Below the pieces are notes generated by a model. It was not told the DNA's origin. It ran no database searches and saw only the letters and a list, made by a program, of their open reading frames with translations. Shown piece after piece: positions 25,890 through 38,393 of a stretch of DNA of 64,000 bases (position 1 is the stretch's first letter; the number at the start of each line of letters is the position of its first letter). The DNA is taken from assembly GCF_017654505.1 (NCBI RefSeq), contig NC_054534.1:27335689-27399688 (forward strand), written 5' to 3'. The translations under genes were made by a program, and so were the position numbers. Source of the DNA: Polyodon spathula. Taxonomy: Eukaryota > Chordata > Actinopteri > Acipenseriformes > Polyodontidae.

Positions 25890-27383
25890 ACTTAAACTCA
25901 AAATCAATTATTGTAAGGTGACATTAGTTTTATGTTGGGAAATATTTTTAAGAAAAATAAAAAACTGAAATATCTTGCTTGCATAAATATTCAACCCCCA
26001 CACTAATATTTGGTAGAGCCACCTTTCGCTGCAATAACAGCTTTAAGTCTTTTGGGGTAAGTATGTACCAGCTTTGCACACAGTGATTTTGGCCCATTCT
26101 TCTTGGCAGATTTGCTCCAGGTTGTTCAGGTTGGTTGGACGACGCTTGTGGACCGCAATTTTCAAATAGTGCGATAGATTCTCAATGGGATTGAGATCAG
26201 GACTTTGACTGGGCTACTGTAGGACATTCACCTTTTTGTTCTTGAGCCACTCCAATGTTGCTTTGGCCTTGTGCTTGGGATCATTGTCCTGCTGGAAGGT
26301 GAATTTCCTCCCAAGCTTCAGTTTTTTAGCAGACTGAAGAAGATTCTCTTGCAGTGTTTTCCTGTATTTTGCTTCATCCCTTCTTCCTTCAATTGTAACA
26401 AGATGCCCAGTCCCTGCTGATGAGAAGCATCCCCACACCATGATGCTGCCACCACCATACTTCACTGTTGGGATGGTGTGTCTTGAGGCATGGGCAGTGT
26501 TAGGTTTGTGCCACACATAGCGCTTTGCGTTTTGGCCAAAAAGTTCTATCTTGGTTTCATCTGACCGAAACACCTTTTCCCACATTGCAGCTGGGTCACT
26601 GTCATGCTTTCTGGCAAACTCCAGACGTGCTTTCAGATGGTACTTTTTTCTTTCTTGCCACCCTCCCATACAGACCAGTGCTATGCAGAGCTCTTGATAT
26701 GGTTGACTGGTGCACCATTACTCCACTCCCAGCCACTGAACTCTGTAGCTCCTTCAAAGTGATTGTTGGCCTCTCTGTGGCTTATCTCATAAGTCTGCTG
26801 CTTGTTTGAGCTCTGAGTTTTGAGGGACGGCCTTTTCTTGGCAGTGCCTGGGCGGTGTGATGCAGCTTCCACTTCCTGATTATTGATCCAACTGTGCTTA
26901 CTGGGATATCCAAACACTTGGATATTATTTTGTACCCTTTCCCTAATCTATGCATTTGTATTACTTTATCTCTAACTTCTGTAGAATGCTCTTTGGTCTT
27001 CATTTTCTTTCAGATTCACAGCCTTACCAATGATCCTTCAACAGTGGGGTTTTTATCCAGAAAATGTGACAGCAACTTTAATGGTTCACAGGTGGAGGCC
27101 AATGGTAAGGTAATTGTGTCCTCATTAGGGCAATTTCTTTCATCGGTGCAAACTGGGAGCTTCCACAGCACAGGGGTTGAATACTTATGCAAGTAAGATA
27201 TTTCAGTTTTTTATTTTTCTTAAAAATATTTCCCAACATAAAACCAATGTCACCTTACAATAACTGATTCTGAGTTTCAGTGTTTAAAAATATAATATCA
27301 AACAGAACGAAATTTCAGTGTACCATTTGTAATTCGGTAATATGAGAGAATTGGTCAGGGGTCTGAATACTTTTGCAAGGCAC

Positions 27384-27385
<2 letters not shown>
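25889..27385 (-). mobile_element. Tc1/mariner element, nearly full length
   Basis: Inverted repeats contain TTATTGTAAGGTGACATT on the left (about 25911) and its inverse on the right (about 27252), with TATGTTGGGAAATATTTTTA next to it. The right end extends to the standard terminus TGAATACTTTTGCAAGGCAC ending CACTG at 27385, then runs into (TG)n. On the left, the outer part of the repeat has been lost or overwritten by an AC microsatellite. The transposase is on the minus strand. Confidence 0.9.
26050..27003 (-). pseudogene. Tc1 transposase (DD34E), three lesions
   Basis: It starts MKTKEHSTEVRDKVIQMHRL with a helix-turn-helix (GKGYKIISKCLDIPVSTVGS) and GRPSKL. There is a premature TAA at 26782-26784, where the family normally has a charged residue. 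A frameshift near 26660 lies within an A-rich tract. The second half has [44 protein letters not shown] and, after a TAG at 26214-26216 in place of tryptophan, [13 protein letters not shown]. All three catalytic acidic residues and the 34-residue spacing are kept. Confidence 0.92.

Positions 27386-27467
<82 letters not shown>
27386..27467. repeat. (TG)n(TA)n(CA)n microsatellite at a Tc1 end
   Basis: The TG run begins inside the terminal CACTG of the Tc1 element and passes into TA and then CA. This makes a self-complementary tract of about 80 bases. Confidence 0.95.
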
Positions 27468-27469
<2 letters not shown>

Positions 27470-28520
27470 GCTAAGCTAAATAATGTTAATCCCAAGTTTC
27501 ATGGCAATGGGATAAACGGTCTTCAAATACATAAATGTGTAAAGTGTGATCTACGTCTGTCTTCACCATATCACCTTTGTAGGGGATTTCACCCCCAGAG
27601 GGGAATAATTAATGTCCAACAGCGTTAAGCACCCAAAAGTGTGGTAATTTAACCAAGCAGAAGCACTTCTGATATTTTTGGGATTCATAAAAAAAATATA
27701 TATAAAATATATAATGAGCAAGCACCATTTGAAAACTAGCTGCAACACTGTCATGCAGAAATATGGCATCATTCCAGTGCTAGATCTGTATTTCACCATC
27801 TGGCTTACACATCAAAAATTGTGACATGATGAAAACAACGAATTAGTGAAGGGCCCTTATAATACATATTACAATTTACTGTCAATGACCAAATTCCTGA
27901 AAATGTGAAATATCGGGGGAGCACTGTATGTACTATTTGGTGCCACACAAAGTAACACCTCAATACAGTAATTAATAATGCAATGAACATGTTCTCAGTA
28001 TTCCCAATCTTTTTTGTATAAAAAAAAATTAAAATACTCAGCTATGCAGAAGTGGAAACTATTTACTAACGACTGTAATCACTAAGAAAGAAGTGGTAGT
28101 AGACTGCCTGCCTGTGTCTGTTATCCCCAGTAGAATGATCATATGCAGAACTAAATTACAATCACAACAGTGGAACTGTAGAGGTGGAGGGCAGGTTAAT
28201 TAAAAATGCTAGACCTCTACTGTCCCCATTTGATTTTTCTAAAATCATTATTAATAGGATTTGAGTGCCACTTGTGTCCATTTGCAGGAATTACTGTTTA
28301 AAATCAAAATTGCCTCATTAATCATCAACCAGTGCCACTTTTTCAAAGCCAAATACCACATCTTGAAATCTAAAGGTAATTTCAGACAATAGATTTAATC
28401 AAAAGTGTTGTGTACTGTATAGTACATTAACAGACTCAAGTCACAATTGATTGTACATTGATACATCAGACTAGATGAACACTAGGTTACTTACAGAAAA
28501 CCACAATATTAGGTCATGGT

Positions 28521-28522
<2 letters not shown>

Positions 28523-28576
<54 letters not shown>
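28523..28576. repeat. (AT)n microsatellite
   Basis: An uninterrupted run of about 27 AT units, self-complementary. Confidence 0.97.
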
Positions 28577-28577
<1 letters not shown>

Positions 28578-28725
28578 CGGTTATCAACATTGAGGTTTTA
28601 ACAGAAGAAAGTTGAGGTTAGTGAAAAAATATATCCCCCAGACATGTGTGAATAAAGTTTACACTACTGTAGGCAGAAGTTGTAATGAATCCAAATGAGG
28701 GTCAAAGTCTAAATCAGACCATACA

Positions 28726-30275
28726 CAGTGCCTATAGAAAGTCTACACCTCCTTGAACTTTTTTCAAATTTTGTTGTGTCAGTGCCTCAGAGTTTCATGC
28801 ATTTAAATGAGGATTTTTTTCTACCACTTATCTACACACCATACTCCACACTGTTAAGGGGAAAAAAGGTTTTATTGAGAAAAAAAATTATATATTAAAC
28901 ATACAAAACTGAAAGATCATAATTGGATAAGTATCTACCCCCTTGAGTTAATACTTGGTGGAAGCACCTTTGGCAGCAATTACAGCTGTGTCTCTGCCAA
29001 CTTTACACACCTAGATTTGGCAATATTTGGCCATTCTTCTTTACAAAACTGTTCAAGCTCTGTCAAGTTCATTGGGGAGCGCTGATGGATAGCAATCTTC
29101 AAATCATGCCACAAATTTTCGACTGGATTTAGGTCGGGACTCTGACTGGACTACAAGGACATTTACCTTTTTGTTCCTTAGTCACTCATGTAGCTTTGGC
29201 TGTGTGCTTTGTTTCATATTCATGCTGAAAGGAACTTCCATCCCAGTTTCAGCTTTCTTCGAGAGGGCAACAGGTTTTCCTCAAGGACTTCTCTGTACTT
29301 TGCTCCATTCATTTTCCCTTCAATCTTGACAAGTGCCCCAGTCCTTGTCGATAAGAAACATCCCCATAACATGCGTCACAGTAGGGATGGTGTTCTTTGG
29401 GTGATGCGCTGTGTTGGGTTTGCGCCAAACATAATGCTTTGCATTTAGGCCAAAAATTTCCATTTTAGTTTCGTCAGACCACAAAACTTTTTACCATATG
29501 GCTACAAAATCTCCTGAGTGTTTTTTTACATACTTCAAACAGGAGTCAAGGTGGGCTTTCTTGAGTAATGGCTTCCTTCTTGCCACCCTACCATACAGGC
29601 CAGATTTGTGGAGTGCTTGGGATATTGTTTTCACCAGTCTTGGCCATAAAAGCCTGTAGCTCTTGCAAAGTTGCCACTGGACTCTTGGTAGCCTCTCTGA
29701 TCAGTCTCCTTGCTCGGTCATTAGTTTGGAGGGACGGCCTGATCTAGGCAGGGTCTTGGTGGTGCCATACACCTTCTGCTTCTTAATAATTGTCATGACT
29801 GTGCTCCAAGGGATATTCAAGGCCTTTGATATATATATATTTTTTATACCCATCCCCTGATCTGTGCTTTTCACAGCTTTGTCTCTGAGTTCTTTTGAAA
29901 GCACCTTGGTGCTCATGGTTGAGTCCTTGCTTTGAAATGCACTACCCAGCAGAGGGAACCTACAGGAACTGCTGAATTTATACTACAATTTAACACAGGT
30001 AGAGGCGACTTGGTGTGTGATTTTGAAGGCGATTGGTTACACCTGAGCTAATTTAGGATTGCTATTAGAAGGGGGGTAGACACTTATCCAACCAAGCTAT
30101 TTCAGTTTTTATTTTTAATTAATTTTCTACAATATTTTTTTTCACTTGGAAGTTGTAGGGTAGGATGTGTAGATAAATGAAAAAAAAAAAAAAACAGTTT
30201 TAATGCATTTTAATTACAGGCCATATGGCAACAAACAACATTTTGAAAGGGGGTGTTGACTTTCTATAGGCACTG
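28726..30275 (-). mobile_element. Tc1/mariner element
   Basis: The left end CAGTGCCTATAGAAAGTCTA and the right end, inverting to CAGTGCCTATAGAAAGTCAA, flank 1.55 kb, with TA at the right. The minus strand carries a decayed transposase. The N-terminal part reads MSTKVLSKELRDKAVKSTDQ, GIKNIYISKALNIPWSTVMT and GRPSKL (29916-29701). Later parts (SDETKMEIFGLNAKHYVWRK, NTIPTV) are scattered over frames down to about 29060. It is the same family as the copy at 34.3 kb. Confidence 0.92.
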
Positions 30276-33246
30276 TATTTGGCCAACATTGGTCAAATGA
30301 TAGTATATGCCATCAATAAAACAATAATCATTAATTGTTAACTAGATTCTTGTCTGCAGCTCTTTTCAAAGCAGAAGGTACAGTAGCAGTAACCTGGACC
30401 TTGTTGAATACATGTGGGTGCTATTGTTTAACGTCTCTGTAGTTCTCCAATTGCTAGTAATGTACACTTGAGAACATCATTTTGAAGATGTTTTATCCCA
30501 CTTTGTCTCTGGGAATAATCATTGAGCTTCTACATGTAGCAAACAATGCATTTGTTTTTCTTGATGTTTACAAATAATCTGTATAATACAAGCTTTGGAA
30601 GCACAAAGACAAAGGAAAAATGTTAACCGATATAGTAATGATTATATCCAGTGTGTGTCGCAACCATGTTTGTAAAACAGACCAATTATGAAGCCTCTAT
30701 CCTCAGACAGCTGGCCACCATACAGTACTGCCAAACTTGGATTAAAAAATTTTTCCCAAACATATTTGTTCTATAAGATAGTTGTCAACAAATATTTGTT
30801 TATCGCCTACTATATTATATCTCATCGTAGCATAAATACCTGAGGCTGTTGTGTGTTTTTTTTTTTTTGTTTTTTTTTGTTTTTTTTGCTTTTCAAGTTC
30901 GAGTTTATTCTCACCCTCCCTTCAAACATTTCTTCTACTCAGCAAATAAGTGATCCAAGTTATGTTAATGCCAAGTTTACAAATAGCAGCACCCAACTAA
31001 AAAAAAAAAACCTTCACATTCTACTTTAAAATTACATACAAGAAAAATGATTTTACAAACTACTTATTAGCTGTACATGGTATCATTTCCAAGTATTGAC
31101 TTCTCCCTAGACCACACATCAGGGAAACACAGGGCTCCACTGGCAGTTATCCAACAGCCCAATGTCAGGGGTCTGACTGCACCAAAATCAAAGAACCAAG
31201 TCTGAATGCTGACTCTCAAATGTGTGATTTAAAAAAATATATATATTTCAAGCTGAAGTTGGGCAGAGCTATAATACAAACTGTCTGGACTATGTCAGGC
31301 TATTGTGCACATCATTTTATTATCAGCCCAACATTTTCAAAAGGAAACCACACTTTGTAAGGAGAGCAACTTTAACTACCATTTACTAACTATGCCTGTA
31401 ATGCTGTGTTTCTATTTGCCACTGGGACTGACTTGAAATCATTTTGAAATCATACTTTTTCATTTTTAGCAGCTGATCAAGATCAAACTGATTTCAACTG
31501 GGAGTCCCCAGTAAGGACTCCAGGCTGGCAGAGCTTGATCTCTCCAATAAGAAAAAATAAACTGTACTGCTTGTGACAAACACTGACAGGTCGAAACTTA
31601 AATGTACTACAGCATTGAGTAAGCTGCTGAAAAATATTTTCTTTAAACTGTTCTCTCTCTCATATGGACTTGATGAATTCAGACAGCTGGCTATGGTTAA
31701 AAAAATAAGCCTTTATTTTTTTCTTTTAACCTATGTATTGCTTCCTTTAGAAAGGACAATCAACTAACCATATAGAATAATTACTGTAATTAATAGCAAT
31801 TCATCCCCCAAATGACTTTAAAACAATTACAATTTTAAATAACATTAAAATCAAAACCAAGTTACAAAAAATGGTTCAATAAATCACTAAGACAGACATG
31901 CTGTCTACATGATTTTAAAGTTTTATAGCTTAAGAAAAAATAAACTACTTTGCCATACAAACTTAACCAACCAGCTCAAATTAGTGAGGCTTACTATAAA
32001 CAATTTTTAAAAAGTACCCTAAACTTTTAAAAGGCAAGTACTACAGGTTATCAAACTTCAAACGTGTCTTCAGTTCATTCTCCAGCAGATAACATGTTTA
32101 ACAAACGTAGTGTGAATGCATGCGATTTAAACATTCATCTGTCAGACAAAATAAGTTCTAATTAAATGCAGCACTGTTCCTAAGGTTTTAGGTTCGCTAT
32201 CTGCCAAAATGGACCAAGCAACTCTTAAATTCACGCTATTGGTAGTCACATCACATTATTACAAATTATTAAAAAAAAAAAAAAAAAAGAAGAAACACAA
32301 ATGTTTATTTAGAGTTGGAGGTATTCGAACTTAAAAAATAAACAAACTTTCATTTATAATCTACATGTGTTATAGAAATGTGACACTAAAATATTGCCGG
32401 TTACTTTTTTTTTTTTTACGAGAAACTTGGCAGCCAAAGTAAAACCGAGCAGCACAGCAGTTGTAATTCTCTGATACCCTCTGTAATAAATACTTTTAAA
32501 ACGTGTTTTGCATTATTACATGCAAACGTTTACCTGTGTTCCTAAGGATATCCAAGCCATACACTACGTCTTCCTCAAACACACATCCAGTACGCCAACA
32601 CCACACTTCGTTTTTGTTTTTGTTTTGTTTTTTGTTGTTTTTTTCTTTTTTCTTTTTTAGTTTTTAGGTTTTTTTAGTTTTTTTTTTTGTTTTTTTTTAT
32701 GCTGATTTGTTTATTTCTGCTTAGTCAAACAAATTAGCTTCGTATTTAAAAGCATACTTTGGAGGTTGGAGGCGTTTACCCCATCAGATTTCAGAGAATA
32801 CAGTTCATTTCCATTTGGTTGCAAACTTCCTCTTCTGTGAGGGAACGTCTCAGCTGCTTCTCTGGTCGTAATGTGAAGGCATTTCCCACAAGCCACTGCA
32901 TCATACACAACAACCAGGCAGGGAGCGCCAGCGTTTTTAAACTTCAAGTGAAACTTTGAACATCCTGCCTCTTTCCGATTAAGCCACTCCACTTCCATTG
33001 ACAAGGCTCAGAGAGCAGCGTGCTGTCTCTGTATTGCGATTTAGCACCTACAGCAGAAATAATGCCGCTATACAGTTCAGGCTATATGTTCAGGGCAGTG
33101 ATGTTAAAAACGTTTATATTTTGTCTACTGTCTAGTCACACTGTAACAATAACTCGTTATGTAAAATGCATGTTTAAAAAAATCCTGAAGACGATGTAAA
33201 GCATAGTGGACCAGGGGCCTTTGTAAATACTGTTTCTGAACGATGC

Positions 33247-33290
33247 ATTATTATTATTATTATTATTATTTATTATTATTATTATTATTA
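33247..33290. repeat. (TTA)n microsatellite
   Basis: About fourteen TTA units with one interruption. Confidence 0.95.
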
Positions 33291-34254
33291 GTTTACTGAA
33301 TATGCTGGTACAGTATCGTTGTAAAGAAAATGCAATAATATCTCATCTGATCGATAATAATACATGTTTTAATGGAACTTTTAAGTATAGCAAAGTATGG
33401 TATGTCACAAATAATTATCCAGCAAACAAAATAAAAAAGCATCATGCAACCTATGGGGAGTGCTGTCCAAGCTAGTTTATGAATTGATAATATTGGATTT
33501 ATCTTTAATACAATATGGATGGGTCTTTATTCAAAATGAACGTGTCTAATGCAACAATCATATATATTATTTTTCAAACGTATTACATAGTATGATAGCG
33601 CTCATCTTAAAAAAAATGGATGCAAAATAGAAAAAAATTACCTTAAAATTAGCTAAATCATACAAATGGGCCTAAACAGGATTCAACAGACATGTGATCA
33701 TTAACAGTGTGTCAACAGACAAGTCCCTTTTTGCAAATATAACTGATAGTAGTTCCATAAAAAGCAAAATTACTTAATTTGCTTGGCCGTCATTTATAGG
33801 CAGCATTTCTATACTATAGACCCTTATAGTACTTTAACATTTAAAATACATGTGTGATGTCACAACTTTTTACTGGAGAAATGCATACACATACAAAGGC
33901 AGAGATGTGTTATAATGATTCAGAAATAACACGCAGTGATAGGTCAGCTTATACTACATACTGGTAGAGAAACTTCAGGGACCTGAACATCCTTTAGGGG
34001 AGTGATGTCACTGCGGTCTGGGAGTCAGTGGAGTAAAGCCTGGGGCTAGACAGCAAAGCAAGCAATCCTACACCCAGTCACAATAGGGATCTTACTTCTT
34101 TGACATCACAAGTGACCTTCTGAACTGTTTTTGGTTTGTGCACAGCGAACAGAAGTTGGATGAGAACACACTAGTGGTGTTTGAAATTCTTGTGCCTTAA
34201 GACTTTAAGAAGGGAGTTTCTATGCAAAGGGAATCAAGTAGTTACAGTGCCTAT

Positions 34255-36324
34255 AGAAAGTCTACACCTCCTTGAACTTATTTCACATTTTGTTGTGACA
34301 GTGCCTCAGAGTTTCATCCATTTAAATGAGGATTTTTTACCACTTATCTACACACCATACTCCACACTGTTAAGGGAAAAAAAAAGGTTTTATTGAGAAA
34401 AAATATATTAAAAATACAAAACTGAAAGATCATAATTGGATAAGACTCCAAACCCCCCTGAGTTAATACTTGGTGGAAGCACCTTTAGCAGAAATTACAG
34501 CTGTGAGTCTGTTGGGATAGATCTCTACCAACTTTGCACACCTAGATTTGACAATATTTGACCATTCTTCTTTACAGAACTGTTCAAGCTCTGTCAAGTT
34601 CCTTGGGGAGTGTTGATGGAGCAAGTGGCCACAAATTTTCGATTGGATTTAGGTCGGGGCTCTGACTGGGTCACTCAAGGACATTTACCTTTTTATTTCT
34701 TAGCCACTCCAGTGCAGCTTTGGCTGTGTGCTTTGGGTCGTTGTCATGCTGAAAGGTGAACTTCTGTCCCAGTTTCAGTTTTCTTGCAGAGGGCAACAGG
34801 TTTTCCTCAAGGACTTCTCTGTACTTTGCTCCATTCATTTTCCCTTCTATCCTGACAAGTGCCCCAGTCCCTGCCAATGAGCAACATCCCCATATACATG
34901 ATGATGCCACCACCATGCTTCACAGTAGGGATGGTGTTCTTTGGATGATGCGCTGTGTTGGGTTTACGCCAAACAAAACACTTTGCATTTAGGCCAAAAG
35001 GTTTCATTTTAGTTTCGTCATACTAGAAAACTTTTTGCCACATGTATACAGAATCTCCTGAGTGTTTTTTTGCATACTTCAAACGGAATTCAAGGTGGGC
35101 TGTCTTTAGTAATGGCTTCCTTTTGCCACCCTACCATACAGGCCAGATTTGTGGAGTGCTTGGAATATTGTTGTCACTTGCACACTTTGACCAGTCTTGG
35201 CCATAAAAGCCTGTAGCTCTTGCAAAGCTGCCACTGACCTCTTGGTAGCCTCTCTGATCAGTCTCCTTCTTGCTCGGTCACCCAGTTTGGAGGGACGGCC
35301 TAATCTAGGCAGGGTCTTGGTGGTGTGTGGCAAACTGCCCGCCCCTGTGTGTATTTTGTGTTGTGTGTTAATGTTGGTGTGTAGTCATTGGTACACTGGA
35401 TATAAACGGGTCTGTGTAACACGAGTGTATAAAATGTGTATTCGTATTTAGGCACGAGGATTGCACATCACTGCATAAAAGCAGCATGTTTTCACTCACT
35501 CTGTGGTTGTGTTCGATGAGTGGAGAACGGGATTGGAGACGGAGGTAATAATAAAATAATAACGTAAAGTAAAATAGAAGCTCACTGTGTTTGTCTGTTT
35601 GTTTTGGTGAATGTGCTGTGTCCTGTGTTTTTTGTTTGTTACAACCTTTTTATTTTCTGTTCTGTTAATTCATTAAAAGCTGAGCGGTACCAATCACTCA
35701 GCTCCACCCAACTCCACCTCTCTCTTTGTTTATTTCCTGGTTCCTGTTTCTGGTCTGACGTCCCCCACTCCGGCCGTCTTTGTGACAGGTGCTATATACC
35801 TTCTGCTTCTTAATAATCGTCTTGACTGTGCTCCAAGGGATATTCAAGGCCTTTGATATTTTTTTTTTTATACCCATCCCCTGATCTGTGCCTTTCAACA
35901 ACTTTGTCTCGGAGTTCTTTTGAAAGCACCTTGGTGCTCATGGTTGAGTCTTTGCTTTGAAATGCACTACCCAGCAGAGGTAACCTACAGGAACTGCTGA
36001 ATTTATCCTGAAATCAAGTGAATCACTACAATTTAATACAGGTGGAGGCCTCTTATCTTGGTGTGTGATTTTGAAGGCGATTGGTTACACCTGAGCTAAT
36101 TTAGGATTGCTATTACAAGGGGGGTGGACACTTATCCAACCAAGCTATTGCAGTTTTTATTTTTAATTAATTCTCTACAAATTTCTAGAATATTTTTTTC
36201 ACTTGGAAGTTGTGGGGTAGGATGTGTAGGTAAATGAAAAAAGTTTAATGCATTTTCATTCCAGGCTATAAGGCAACAAAAGGTGAACATTTTGAAAGGG
36301 GGTGTAGATTTTCTATAGGCACTG
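34255..36324 (-). mobile_element. Tc1/mariner element split by a solo LTR
   Basis: It begins TA-CAGTGCCTATAGAAAGTCTA and ends TTTTCTATAGGCACTG-TA. After removing the LTR at 35326-35787 it is about 1.6 kb, matching its sister at 28.7 kb. The minus-strand transposase pieces read GMGIKKKISKALNIPWSTVK (right of the LTR), KTLPRLGRPSKL and HKSGLYGRVA (left of it), then [35 protein letters not shown] and [11 protein letters not shown]. It has several frame breaks and a stop before PSQSP. Confidence 0.93.
35326..35787 (+). mobile_element. Solo LTR, family A, nested in Tc1
   Basis: It starts TGTGGCAAACTGCCCGCCCC and ends CGTCTTTGTGACA. The flanks share GGTG (35322-35325 and 35788-35791). The uninterrupted sister Tc1 shows the empty site (TTGGTGGTGCCATACACC). 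A TATA-like GCATAAAAGCAGC lies at about 35478. It matches the copies at 6.0 and 42.9 kb, which are in the opposite orientation. Confidence 0.88.
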
Positions 36325-38393
36325 TACGTAAATAGATAGTGTTAAAAAACACAGTTGTTAAATCTAATTACGTCCTGGCATTGTGGGGGTTAATCAGAGA
36401 GAGGTACTGCTGGTCTAGAAGACTGTTGAGAAAATGGAGAGCTAGCTGGGAGTGATTTTAAGATGACAGGTATAAACAGGCAATTGTGAAATAAAGGAGA
36501 ATATAAAAACTAAAAAGAAAACTTTGTTTGGTATAAGCTACTCTTTCAACTTAAACAATCATCTGCACAGACAGTGGTAGCTCAACATAATGATATGTAT
36601 CCTCCTTCTCCCTAAAGTTTAAGGAAATGGTCACTAATTTAGTTAGGCTGGCCACTTAAGTTGGCCTGAAGTTGGAGTGGGATAAGTCTTTCCAGCGAGT
36701 ATGGTCCTTACTGTCCCCCAGATTAGGTTTATGCTCAGCCTTCTTAAGATTTATCTCAGTTTGTGTCAGAAAAGTCATGTGTCTTGCATGCATGCAAACC
36801 ATTACACCCAACCTGTTACTGTATGACAGTGGCATTTAAAAGACTTAGCTCCTGAGGATCTATTAAAACAGGAAGCTATTCTGTTAATGTTATGACACAT
36901 AAGTGGTCAATCCTCAAACCCGTCACTTTTTAAGGAGCACGTATCTATACTTAATCAGAGTACCTGCTGCATCATTGCTGCATAACGCAATTACTAGCTA
37001 CTAGGGATAACAAGGCACGCAGACAACTTACAATGCAGAGGAAAGATTCATTTTCTTAGCCCTCAGACATGTGAAGTTGAAAAAAAACTTTTTCCAATGC
37101 TGTCTAGAAAGCAAGCACAGATGTGTGAATCATGGCACACGGAAAGGTACTGTATGCGAACAGGTACCGGTACCAGCAGCCCAGTGCATGGCCTGGGGGT
37201 GTTTAGCAGCTTTTCTTCTATTGTGCAATTCATCCCCCTGGTCAGGTGTCAGCTGTTTAGTGGTTTCAGGTAGCGTTATCAGTAAAACAAGTAAAAAACA
37301 TTTAAAAACACCTTTGGGGAATGTACACATTCTACACTGGTAGTCTAAACTATGAAAAAAATCTACAGACACAATCAAATTGTTCTTTAGTTTAAAGCTG
37401 ATCAAGATTGTGCGGAACTGCAACAGCTTCCCTATTTTTTTTTCTATAGGCAACCGTTCCACTCCATTGAACTGTGTGTAACATTTAGCTCTATAGTTCC
37501 CTCAGGCTGGGGCTGTATAGTGACATTTAATTGAAGCCACACGCTGCCCTCACTAGATAGCAGGCTTTGTCTCATTTAAAAAGCCAGCTCATCAGTTTTA
37601 CTGACCAGATTTAATATAAGGAATCTCTTCCCTTGCAATAATTAGCCTACAGTAAAATCATTAGCTATCAAATACAGAGAACACATGTCTAGAGAGGAAT
37701 TAAAACTCAGTGTGTGTTCACTCTTGCTCTCAGTTCATCAATTCAATTTCCATTCCCCTTATTTCCAGATAAACTGTTTCACTGGAACCTTTAAAATATG
37801 TTTTCATGCTGGTTACTGTACATTATCAATCTGTACTAATGCTGCAAACTACAACATTTTGGGTCCAATTTTACTGTGGACATGATGTTATGATTATCAG
37901 TATTTTTCTTTACCCATCATCATTCAGTTGCATAAAGTGCTCCCCAGTGATAGCAACAATCTGAATAAATTATTTCAAATCTTTGTCACAGATGACAAAA
38001 AAACCATAAAAACAAACAGGTCTGGTTATTCAATTATATGTGCAGATTATTTATAGCATGGAATCCCTCTAAAGGTACTCATGAAAATGGTTGTGCAGTG
38101 AAATTCTCTTTATAGTATGTGGAGCTGTCCAGAATACAACTGTACTCTAAGTATGATAGCAAAGTGTTTAGAACACAAGTTATCATGTGGAGTACAGTTT
38201 GTGGATCAAGGGATTTTTGAGCTGCCTTTGAAAGAGGCATTTCGACTGTCTGCTTAACATCAACCTTGTTGTATCTGTGACTGACTGTGAATGTAGCCAA
38301 AACTGCTTTGGCTTTCTATAGGACCGACAGCTTATGACCACAGATGAGAATACTGTCAGAATCCCTCAGTCAAACTCACTAGGCAAGTAACAG

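Noticed and set aside
27284..27628. Open readings made of repeated Cys-Val and Ile-Tyr or Thr-His
   Set aside because: They are translations of the TG/TA/CA microsatellite.
37130..37462. 110-codon minus-strand open reading
   Set aside because: No family resemblance, no good acceptor/donor pair, and no phase match to psd3 neighbours.
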